Shown in pieces: positions 27,055-34,648 of a stretch of 64,000 bases of DNA. This stretch comes from an uncultured Muribaculaceae bacterium. GTDB lineage: Bacteria; Bacteroidota; Bacteroidia; Bacteroidales; Muribaculaceae. Made by a program: the position numbers and the translations under genes. The DNA is taken from NCBI GenBank assembly GCA_910578075.1, contig CAJTPK010000019.1, forward strand, positions 1 through 64,000. The letters run 5' to 3'. A model generated the notes under the pieces. That model did no database searches and had not been told where the DNA came from. It saw only the letters and a list, made by a program, of their open reading frames with translations. The stretch's first letter is position 1; each line of letters opens with the position of its first letter.

Positions 27055-27972
27055 TTATTTCATATCGAGATATTGCACTTTATCCATGTCACCATAGTCG
27101 AGGTTCTCTCCACCCATACCCCATATGAACATATAGTTGGATGTTCCTGCTGCGGCATGTATCGACCATTCAGGCGACATGATCGCCTGCTCGTTGTGAA
27201 GCCAAACAAGGCGGTTTTCCTGAGGTTCGCCCATCAGATGGCAGATAGCGTTGCCTTCCGGAACATTGAAGTAATAGTATGCCTCCACGCGGCGGTCGTG
27301 GGTGTGCGCGGGCATTGTGTTCCATACGCTACCGGGCTTAAGTTCTGTAAGACCCATCTGGAGCTGGCAGGGTCCCTCCTCAAGCACGTTTGAAACAATA
27401 AGCTGATTGATCACGCGGTCGTTGCTCTCCTCAAGCTTGCCGGCGGCTATGCGGTTGGCTTTGATGGAGCCTTTGCGGCCGTCGATAGTGATAAGCTGTG
27501 TTTTGTATTCCTTGTGTGCCGGTGTTGAGTTGAAATAAAACTTTGCCGGATTGGAGGCATCCTTGCTGCGGAAAGTGATATTCTTTTTACCTTTGCCCAC
27601 ATAGAGAGCATCTTTGAAATGGAGTTCATAATCCTTGCCATCTACGGATACGATACCGTCACCTCCTACGTTTATGACACCTAATTCGCGTCGCTGGAGG
27701 AAATATTCAGCCTTCAGCGGATCTATGGTTTCAAGTTCCACGACACGTGTCACGGGCGATACGCCTCCGAAGATCAGACGGTCATAAAGGGAATAAGTCA
27801 TGTTGACAGTGTCTTTTGCCATCACCTTTGGCATCATGAAATGCTCTCGGAGCTGGTCGGTGGTGTAATGTTTCACATCATCGGGGTGTGAGCCGCGGAT
27901 GATGGAGTAGTTGGTCTGTGCCGACATGCCAAGGCTGGCGGCAAACAACAGCATTATAGACAGTTTATTCAT
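27055..27972 (-). CDS. kduI: 5-keto-4-deoxyuronate isomerase with an export signal
   Basis: This 305-residue KduI converts 5-keto-4-deoxyuronate (from unsaturated uronic acid) to 3-deoxy-D-glycero-2,5-hexodiulosonate. The metal ligands are all present: H223, H225, E230 and H272. Each is offset by exactly 27 from E. coli H196, H198, E203 and H245, so the fold is intact and the extra length is N-terminal. That extension (MNKLSIMLLFAASLGMSAQ) is a typical signal peptide, implying a periplasmic enzyme, whereas characterised KduI is cytoplasmic. An internal Met at residue 16 could give a cytosolic form. It is last in the kduD-DUF4861-EIIC-kduI operon. Confidence 0.92.
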   Translation of the reverse strand: MNKLSIMLLFAASLGMSAQTNYSIIRGSHPDDVKHYTTDQLREHFMMPKVMAKDTVNMTYSLYDRLIFGGVSPVTRVVELETIDPLKAEYFLQRRELGVINVGGDGIVSVDGKDYELHFKDALYVGKGKKNITFRSKDASNPAKFYFNSTPAHKEYKTQLITIDGRKGSIKANRIAAGKLEESNDRVINQLIVSNVLEEGPCQLQMGLTELKPGSVWNTMPAHTHDRRVEAYYYFNVPEGNAICHLMGEPQENRLVWLHNEQAIMSPEWSIHAAAGTSNYMFIWGMGGENLDYGDMDKVQYLDMK

Positions 27973-28001
27973 ATTGTTTTAATTAAATTTTTATTATTGA
28001 A

Positions 28002-29411
28002 TTATTCTGCGATAATCTCCTCTTCAATTATGGCAGGTGATTTGCGGAGAATTCGGGTACGGTTATATATGGCGGCACCAAGTGTGAGGATCACAAGAAT
28101 TCCGGCACCTATCAATTTCCATGAATTCATAAGCTGGAAAATCAACCAAGAGAACGGACTCGCTGCGAAGTCAAGACTTCCTCCCGAGAATCCTTCGGGA
28201 ATCGCTACGGCTGCATCACCGGTTGCAGCATATACGTCCTGCGCGGCAAGTGTGAAATATGGCGCGAGCTGGGTTACAAACAGCAGACCGAAGATTATCG
28301 ACACTAATCCGACAACAAAAGTCTTGACAACATTCCCCTTAGTGTATGGTAACACAAGAGGGAACAGATAGAACATTCCAGCGAGGGAAGCAAGCGGCAG
28401 GAACTGATTGCCCGGAAGTATCACGGCTATTACGAGCGTGACAGGAATGAGCAGCAAGGATACAACAAGTGTGGTTGGGTGACCGATCACCAACGCCGGA
28501 CTCATTCCGATGCTCAAAGACTCGGCACCGTTGAATTTCCTTGCGATAAGGCTACGGGCTGCATCGCTGATCGGTCGCAGACCTTCGATGAATAGAACTG
28601 TGACACGGGGGATAAGTTCCATGACAGCTCCTACTTTTATTCCAAGACCGAGGATATACGGTATCTTATCCATAATTTCAGCCCATGATGTGCAAGTGAG
28701 GCATCCAATGCCAATTCCGACAAGCACGCCGAGCAAAAGTGGTTCGCCCATGACACCGAATTTTTTCTTCAAACCTTCGGCATCGATGTCAAGCTTGCTG
28801 AATCCGGGTATCTTATCAAGTGCTTTGTTGACTACAATTGCAAAAGGCACAAATCCTGCGCAGAATGGTTGCGGGATAGAGATTCCGTCCATTCCTTCAT
28901 AAAATTTCTGGAATTTTGCAGCGGACAGGTCTGCGATCACCAGAGTCAGGACATAGCAGACGATGGCTGCGAAGAAACCCCACAGAATTGAATCGGAGGC
29001 GAAATATACCACGGCTCCAATGAATGCGAAATGCCAGTAGTTCCAGAGGTCGATATTTACAGTGCGTGTGGTTTTGGTGGCAAGCATGAGAAGGTTGACA
29101 CCAAGGCAAACGGGAATGATGAACGCACCCACTGCTGTGTTGTATGCAACGGCAGCGGCGGCGGGCCAACCCATGTCGAAAACCTGAAGACTCAGGTCAT
29201 ATATACCCACGACAGAATTGAGCGCCGGACCGAGACTCGAGGTAAGCAGAGCCGTTATCACGGATAAGCCCACGAATCCGACACCGACTTTAAGGCCGCT
29301 TTTAAGCGCATCACCGAATTTGATACCGATGCATAGACCGAGGATGGTGAAGATCACAGGCATCATCACCGCAGCTCCCAGACCGATTATGTATTTGAAT
29401 ACTTCTTCCAT
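28002..29411 (-). CDS. Galactitol-type PTS EIIC-like permease without EIIA/EIIB partners
   Basis: This 469-residue polytopic membrane protein resembles the EIIC-GAT/SgcC family. It has many hydrophobic helices and the conserved segment GMSPALVIGHPTTLVVSLLLIP, plus GEPLLLGVLVGIGIG. No EIIA or EIIB phosphotransfer gene lies in the window, and most Bacteroidales lack a complete PTS. It may therefore act as a phosphorylation-independent transporter. Its position between a DUF4861 lipoprotein gene and exported kduI suggests uptake of a deoxy-uronate product. It ends in a short Glu-rich tail. The substrate is inferred. Confidence 0.85.
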   Translation of the reverse strand: MEEVFKYIIGLGAAVMMPVIFTILGLCIGIKFGDALKSGLKVGVGFVGLSVITALLTSSLGPALNSVVGIYDLSLQVFDMGWPAAAAVAYNTAVGAFIIPVCLGVNLLMLATKTTRTVNIDLWNYWHFAFIGAVVYFASDSILWGFFAAIVCYVLTLVIADLSAAKFQKFYEGMDGISIPQPFCAGFVPFAIVVNKALDKIPGFSKLDIDAEGLKKKFGVMGEPLLLGVLVGIGIGCLTCTSWAEIMDKIPYILGLGIKVGAVMELIPRVTVLFIEGLRPISDAARSLIARKFNGAESLSIGMSPALVIGHPTTLVVSLLLIPVTLVIAVILPGNQFLPLASLAGMFYLFPLVLPYTKGNVVKTFVVGLVSIIFGLLFVTQLAPYFTLAAQDVYAATGDAAVAIPEGFSGGSLDFAASPFSWLIFQLMNSWKLIGAGILVILTLGAAIYNRTRILRKSPAIIEEEIIAE

Positions 29412-29415
29412 ACTT

Positions 29416-30555
29416 CTATTTCATTATTTTCACCTTCAGTGGTGATTTGATTTTTTGTGCTTCGCGATCGAGAATGTTATTCCATTCCTTTTCAGATTCC
29501 ACATTGGCTTTGCTCCATGCCGATCCCCAATAATATGAGATATTAGAGCCGGGACGATATTTGCCATAGATGACAGTCTCCCCGATAGCATTGGCTATCG
29601 TTTTAGGAAATGGTCTGAAACCGGCGCTGTCAGTCTCTGAGGCGAGGACACCCACATATATCTCACCGTTACCCGCCTTAACGTTGTCAGACAAGTCGGA
29701 ATAACTCACATAATCATTATTTTCAGAAATCGTGAACTTATGATTGTCAGAATGCACCACTATACCCATAGCAACCGGAAAACTCTTGTCGGCACCGCTA
29801 TAAGCAATATCTGTTTTGTTCAACCAGGATCCGGAGTCAAGGGTGATCACGCGTGTCTCGGTAACAGAGTCGTTGTCAACGGTTACCGGATCGATCTCGA
29901 ATCTGACTTTGACACGCAACGGGCCATTGTCAAGAATCTCATAGGTGCGGTATGCGCAGGGGTAGCAAAGATTCCTGGCTGAGTCGACAGGAGCGCACAT
30001 GCCTCCTCCTAATGTCGGGCCGACAGTATAGCCGTCGAATCCTTCTCCATGGTCCACGTGATATGAAATGCCACGCTTGTGGTCGTCGTCATACAATTTG
30101 TTGACAATAGGGTGGGTCACGCATTTCGACCATATGTCATAACCATATACCTTACCACCTGACGCGCGGAATGACGGGCCATAGAGACGGTATCCGCTGT
30201 TCTCGTTTTCCCAGGCAATATCATCCTGGCAATCCGGACGGAAAATACATTCTGTCACGGCTGCAATATCCGCCGGTTGTCCCTTCGAGATAGAATATTC
30301 CGATGTTGAATTGGCTTTAATATCTACCGGGAAAATCAGTTTTCCGTCATGTGTCACCTGCCACGGGATCTCTTTGCCCGAGTTATCGCTGATGATGAAT
30401 TCTTTGCCATATCCAGCCATTATCTCTGAAGCATCCATTTCCACGATTTCACCGTTACGGTCGAAATCAAGATCGTTCGCCACAGAAATGGAATATTCGT
30501 GCCGGGCACAGCCCGACACGAACACTGCAAGGGTTAAGATTACCTGTAATTTCAT
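29416..30555 (-). CDS. DUF4861-family lipoprotein
   Basis: This 379-residue protein has a lipobox (VSGC near residue 15). It matches the pattern of DUF4861 proteins found in pectin and uronate loci: NSGYRLYGPSFRASGGKVYGYDIW, then YHVDHGEGFDGYTVGPTLGGGMCAP, and a later SYYWGSAWSKANV. The family often accompanies kdu genes and GH88/GH105 genes. Its reaction is not known to me. The start overlaps the kduD stop by four bases (ATGA at 30552-30555), and the next gene follows within five bases, so it is tightly co-expressed with both. Confidence 0.75.
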   Translation of the reverse strand: MKLQVILTLAVFVSGCARHEYSISVANDLDFDRNGEIVEMDASEIMAGYGKEFIISDNSGKEIPWQVTHDGKLIFPVDIKANSTSEYSISKGQPADIAAVTECIFRPDCQDDIAWENENSGYRLYGPSFRASGGKVYGYDIWSKCVTHPIVNKLYDDDHKRGISYHVDHGEGFDGYTVGPTLGGGMCAPVDSARNLCYPCAYRTYEILDNGPLRVKVRFEIDPVTVDNDSVTETRVITLDSGSWLNKTDIAYSGADKSFPVAMGIVVHSDNHKFTISENNDYVSYSDLSDNVKAGNGEIYVGVLASETDSAGFRPFPKTIANAIGETVIYGKYRPGSNISYYWGSAWSKANVESEKEWNNILDREAQKIKSPLKVKIMK

Positions 30556-31346
30556 TTTGGTTGCTTTCCGATGTAACCGAGAATTCCGCCATCGACATAA
30601 AGGATATGACCGTTCACGAAGTCGGAAGCAGATGATGCAAGGAAAAGAGCGGGACCTTCGAGATCTTCAGGTGTTCCCCAGCGGGCAGCAGGAGTCTTGG
30701 CGATGATAAAGGAATCGAAGGGGTGACGGCTTCCGTCTGGCTGACGCTCACGCAGGGGAGCGGTCTGCTCGGTGGCGATGTAGCCGGGACCGATACCGTT
30801 GCACTGGATGTTATATTCACCGTATTCGGATGCAATGTTCCTTGTGAGCATTTTCAGACCACCCTTTGCAGCGGCATAGGCGCTGACAGTCTCGCGGCCA
30901 AGCTCGCTCATCATAGAGCATATGTTGATGATTTTTCCTCCACCTTTATTTATCATGGCAGGGATAACAGCCTTTGAGCAAATGAATGGTCCGATAAGGT
31001 CGATATCGATGACCTGACGGAATTCATCAACCGCCATCTCATGCATAGGGATACGTTTGATGATTCCCGCGTTGTTCACAAGGATATCTACAGAGCCGAT
31101 TGTAGCCTCGATATCGGCAACCATTTTCTTTACATCATCTTCATTGGTGACATCGCAAAGATATGCCTTGGCATCAATGCCGGCTTCTTTATATGCTTGG
31201 ATACCTCTTTCAAGAGTAGAGGGATTCTTACAGTTGAATGCTATTTTAGCGCCGGCGCCTGCAAGAGCCTTGGCGATTGCGAGACCAATGCCATAGGCGG
31301 CTCCGGTGACAAGGGCAACCTTGCCCTCCAAAGAAAAATTAACCAT
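30552..31346 (-). CDS. kduD: KduD-like short-chain dehydrogenase
   Basis: This 264-residue classical SDR has the cofactor motif TGAAYGIG (about 15-22), NNAG (about 90-93) and the Ser/Tyr/Lys set (S..YAAAK, near 145-162). It is closest in style to gluconate 5-dehydrogenase and 2-deoxy-D-gluconate 3-dehydrogenase. With kduI downstream, the expected job is reversible NAD(P)H reduction of 2,5-diketo-3-deoxygluconate to 2-keto-3-deoxygluconate. It has no signal peptide, so it is cytoplasmic. It is first in the operon; no clear TAnnTTTG element is seen upstream. Confidence 0.85.
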   Translation of the reverse strand: MVNFSLEGKVALVTGAAYGIGLAIAKALAGAGAKIAFNCKNPSTLERGIQAYKEAGIDAKAYLCDVTNEDDVKKMVADIEATIGSVDILVNNAGIIKRIPMHEMAVDEFRQVIDIDLIGPFICSKAVIPAMINKGGGKIINICSMMSELGRETVSAYAAAKGGLKMLTRNIASEYGEYNIQCNGIGPGYIATEQTAPLRERQPDGSRHPFDSFIIAKTPAARWGTPEDLEGPALFLASSASDFVNGHILYVDGGILGYIGKQPK

Positions 31347-31387
31347 ATTGAACAGTAGATTTAATGTTTGCTTTCAAAACATTTACG

Positions 31388-31417
31388 ACTCAATAGCGCA
31401 AAATACTCAATCGCACA
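31388..31417 (-). promoter_or_regulatory. Direct repeat upstream of kduD
   Basis: ACTCAATAGCGCA (31388-31400) and ACTCAATCGCACA (31405-31417) match at 11 of 13 positions with a 17-bp pitch, about 42 bp upstream of kduD. It could be a regulator site. This is only a pattern. Confidence 0.3.
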
Positions 31418-31426
31418 AATTTTTTC

Positions 31427-32142
31427 TCAAACCATTATTGCCATGAAAACCATTTAAAAGCTTCGCTTTTGTTTAAGGCTAAAAGAACTCCTAATTCCTA
31501 ACTTCTCATTCCTAACTAAATAGACCAGAGTTCCAAAGGAACCATAGCAAAGACGCTAATTATTATTGACCAAAGTCCCATAGAAACCATAGCATGGACG
31601 CAAAGGAGTTTCGTGGCGAAAGCTCGAAGAGCTGGAACAATTGTAACACCACATCGAGCGGGGCAAGGAACGCAGCCCCGCGAAGGTGTGGTGTTGCCCG
31701 GGGTGCGTCAAACGGCTTCGAAGAAGTCGATCAATTAGACAAAAAAAATTTATCACGCAGAGGCGCAGAGGTTTTACGACGCAAAATCCGGCGCAGAGGT
31801 CGTTTACACTCCTGCGAAGGCGCAGAGTCTGACGCACCTTACTCGCGGCAATGCTTTGGATCTCTGGGACTCTGGTCAAGAAAACCTCGACAAATTTTAG
31901 CGACGTCTCCGCGCCTCGGCAGGAATCGCCATGCGATTCCTGCGTCTTATATCTGTTGCATCAGTTCTCTTTTCTCTGAAACTCTGCGTTTAATAATAAT
32001 TAGATACTCAGGTTTCTGCGTCTTTGCTATGGTTCCTTTGGGACTCTGGTCTATTTAGTTAGGAATGAGAAGTTAGGAATTAGGAGTTCTTTTAGCCTTA
32101 AATAAAAACGAAGATTTTAATGGTTTTTATGGTTTCCATAGT
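31427..32142. repeat. Large palindromic repeat separating the two PUL halves
   Basis: The divergent gap 31347-32347 is mostly filled by this element. Inverted arms of about 110 bp (31447-31556 and 32018-32127) contain AAGCTTCGCTTTT-like ends and a segment with CTCCTAATTCCTAACTTCTCATTCC. The centre has a GC-rich module (from 31752) and a second module (31875-32013, TTTTAGCGACGTCTCCGCGCC). The second module recurs at 45817-45953 and, reversed, near 58.5 kb. A 154-codon open frame across it has no protein features. Confidence 0.78.
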
Positions 32143-32270
32143 TTGATTTAAAGTTTTTTTGTGGGGTGTGTTAGGTAAATCGGACGCGTGAAACGTATGT
32201 ATGGGTGAATGAGAATTTATTAGGATTGAGTTTTAAGGTAAAATATTAGTTGTGATTATGGTTCGTTATT

Positions 32271-32304
32271 AAGTAAGTGGTCAACTTGTGCTGACCACTT
32301 ACTT
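32271..32304. promoter_or_regulatory. Perfect 13-bp inverted repeat, probable operator of the plus-strand PUL genes
   Basis: AAGTAAGTGGTCA (32271-32283) and its exact complement TGACCACTTACTT (32292-32304) are separated by eight bases, giving a 21-bp centre-to-centre spacing, two turns of DNA. It ends 21 bp upstream of a -7-like TACTTTTG (32326-32333) that has no recognisable -33 box. That is the geometry expected for an activator site, and the membrane AraC protein is the natural candidate to bind it. Confidence 0.65.
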
Positions 32305-32325
32305 ATATAATTACACTTTTATAAT

Positions 32326-32333
32326 TACTTTTG
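32326..32333 (+). promoter_or_regulatory. -7 element of the plus-strand PUL operon
   Basis: TACTTTTG fits TAnnTTTG and lies 15 bp before the ATG at 32348. No TTG box is found 19-21 bp upstream, where the perfect inverted repeat sits instead. This also supports 32348, not 32288, as the start. Confidence 0.6.
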
Positions 32334-32347
32334 CACTACATGATATT

Positions 32348-34624
32348 ATGAAACATTGTATATTTTCTTTAGCTGCCGCTTGTCTGATAGGATTGCCGGC
32401 AGTGGCAAAAATAAATCATCCTTCTCTGCTTTTTACTCCCGACAGGGTGGAAAAGGCTATGAAGCGTGTGTCTAATGATTCCATCCAGTCAAACGCCTGG
32501 AATCAGATTTTGACGAAAGCGGAATCTCTTTTGTCAAAAAATAATGTCAGGGAGATGGAATATCTCGCGCTCGCGTATCAAGTGACAGGGGATAAGAGGT
32601 TTTCCGACAAGTTACGCACCATGCTGCTTGATGTTGCCAAGACTCCATCGTGGGCGGACGCCGAGATGATGCAGCGCAATCCCCAATGGCGCAGTGAGTT
32701 GCAGATGGCGCATCGTGCTTTCCAGTTGGCTGTCGCATACGACGCGGTATATAATGATCTTTCATCATCCGACCGTAAGAAAATTGCCTCCGGACTTTAC
32801 CGTCTGGCCGTAGAGCCCCTTCTCGGCGACTGGCTCATGGAGCCTACACGCATCCATTCGCTTAATTCCATGGGTCATAACTGGTGGACATCATGTGTTG
32901 GAATGGGTGGATTGTTGGCGCTTGCAATCTCCAATGAATCTCCCGAAGCAGAGAAAGCAGCAAAGGCTGCAGTTGAGTCGCTCCCGGAATGGTTCGATTT
33001 TGCAGGCGATGCCATACAGCGTAAGCCGCGTACATTTGATCGGGACGGAGGCATGTATGAATCTATAAACTATGCAAGTTTCGGCATAACGGAAGCATTG
33101 CTTCTTCGTCAGGCGTGGTTGAACTCGCATCCATCGTCAAAACTCGAGGAGATTCCACAGATGAAACTTCTCGCGGATTTCTTCTCGCACGTAGCCTATC
33201 CGCGTGATGGCATACTCTACAGCATCAATTTCGGTGACAGCCATAAAAATGTAACCGGTGAAAGCTCTATGTTCCTTGCCTATGCCATGGGAGAGAAAGA
33301 TCCAGCCACATTGTGGTATGCCAATCAGGTTGAGCAAGGTCAGCATAGAGAAGGGTTCCCGAGAAACTTCCCGATGGGTTTCCTTTATACGCCGGATCTT
33401 AAAAACGCACCTGCCACTCCGGAACTTCCAAAATCCAAATTATGGAAAGATTTCGGTTGGGCCACAATGCGCGATTCCTGGGATAAGAATTCCACGATGC
33501 TCGCTGTGAAGAGCGGCATGACTTGGAATCATTCGCATGCTGATGCCAATTCGTTTATCTTATTCCATAAGGGGGAAGATATAATAAAGGATGCAGGCAA
33601 CTGCTCATATGGCAATGAGAATTACCGCAACTATTTCTTCCAGAGCGATGCCCACAATGTTGTGAAATTCAATGGTCAGGGGCAATCCAAATATCAGCAG
33701 TATCACGGCACTATGCTTCCAGGTTCGCTTTATAATCTTCTTGACGGAGCGGGAGTGAGATATGTGCTTGCCGACGGCACAGGTCCTGTAAGTGATAATT
33801 TCGCACGCAATTTCCGCCATTTCCTATGGCTCGATAATGTAGTGTTCATCATAGATGATCTTAAATCGCATGAGCAAGGTCAGTATGAATGGCTATGGCA
33901 TCCAGGAGGCGAGGCAAAGAAACGCGGAGGAGATCTCGAAATCACTAAAGGTGAGGCATCGGTAGTGGTGCGTCCGCTATATCCGCAGACTCTTGCTCCC
34001 AGTAACTTTGTGCATGACTATCCGGAGATGCTGTATTGGGAAGTACGTGAGGCACCTGAAGAGAGTATGAAAACAACCGAAAATTATTATTCATTCATAC
34101 TTCCGGGAAAAAGTGACCGCATCAAAGGTGTGAGCGCCGTGATATTAAAAGACTCTGTGAATCAGAAAGAGTTGCCTGTTATCACACGCCGCGAGGGTAA
34201 AGATTGGATCGGCTTGCGAATCAACTGGCAAGGTAAGGTGACAGATCTCTATATCAATCAGCTCGCAGACGGAAGACTCATGCATCTCAATTCATGGATA
34301 GAGGCTGATGGCTGGATGACAGACGCCTACATGCTCGCTGTCACTTATCCGGAGGGCAAGACAGCTGCTCAAGCTGAAAGAATATTCATCAATCATGGAA
34401 GCTCATTGAGAAACAATGGTGACACTTGGTTCTCATCTTTGTCGAAGCTTAATGTGATTGAGGCTTTGTCAGGAAAGACACTCGACGTTGATGTCAACGG
34501 GCAGCCCAGATTCAACTTTGCGATCCGTCCGCTGAAAGGTAGTGGAAGCAGCGTAGAGTTGAATGGGAAAAAATCAGTTCCATCCAAAGATGGAAATATG
34601 TTTAGATTCAAAGGAAATATCTGA
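32348..34624 (+). CDS. Heparinase II/III-family polysaccharide lyase
   Basis: This secreted protein of about 758 residues has a signal peptide (MKHCIFSLAAACLIGLPAVA). The N-terminal alpha/alpha toroid (about 25-370) is followed by the heparinase II/III-like beta-sandwich containing TWNHSHADANSFILFHKGEDIIKDAG, the conserved His-rich signature. The frame is open from 32288, but the promoter and signal peptide support 32348. Families with this fold (PL12, 15, 17, 21 and others) act on heparan, alginate or other uronic-acid glycans; the exact one is not evident. It is first of six co-directional PUL genes. Confidence 0.85.
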   Translation: MKHCIFSLAAACLIGLPAVAKINHPSLLFTPDRVEKAMKRVSNDSIQSNAWNQILTKAESLLSKNNVREMEYLALAYQVTGDKRFSDKLRTMLLDVAKTPSWADAEMMQRNPQWRSELQMAHRAFQLAVAYDAVYNDLSSSDRKKIASGLYRLAVEPLLGDWLMEPTRIHSLNSMGHNWWTSCVGMGGLLALAISNESPEAEKAAKAAVESLPEWFDFAGDAIQRKPRTFDRDGGMYESINYASFGITEALLLRQAWLNSHPSSKLEEIPQMKLLADFFSHVAYPRDGILYSINFGDSHKNVTGESSMFLAYAMGEKDPATLWYANQVEQGQHREGFPRNFPMGFLYTPDLKNAPATPELPKSKLWKDFGWATMRDSWDKNSTMLAVKSGMTWNHSHADANSFILFHKGEDIIKDAGNCSYGNENYRNYFFQSDAHNVVKFNGQGQSKYQQYHGTMLPGSLYNLLDGAGVRYVLADGTGPVSDNFARNFRHFLWLDNVVFIIDDLKSHEQGQYEWLWHPGGEAKKRGGDLEITKGEASVVVRPLYPQTLAPSNFVHDYPEMLYWEVREAPEESMKTTENYYSFILPGKSDRIKGVSAVILKDSVNQKELPVITRREGKDWIGLRINWQGKVTDLYINQLADGRLMHLNSWIEADGWMTDAYMLAVTYPEGKTAAQAERIFINHGSSLRNNGDTWFSSLSKLNVIEALSGKTLDVDVNGQPRFNFAIRPLKGSGSSVELNGKKSVPSKDGNMFRFKGNI

Positions 34625-34648
34625 TACTGTCTTATTTTGTAAAACGTT

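Noticed and set aside
27055..27927. Start of kduI at the internal Met (residue 16), giving a cytosolic protein
   Set aside because: The upstream 15 residues with Lys then a hydrophobic core and an Ala/Gln cleavage region form a convincing signal peptide. The alternative cannot be fully excluded by sequence alone.
31594..32058. 154-codon open frame inside the large intergenic palindrome
   Set aside because: It lies wholly within a dispersed repeat. Its composition follows the repeat modules, and other copies do not preserve the frame.
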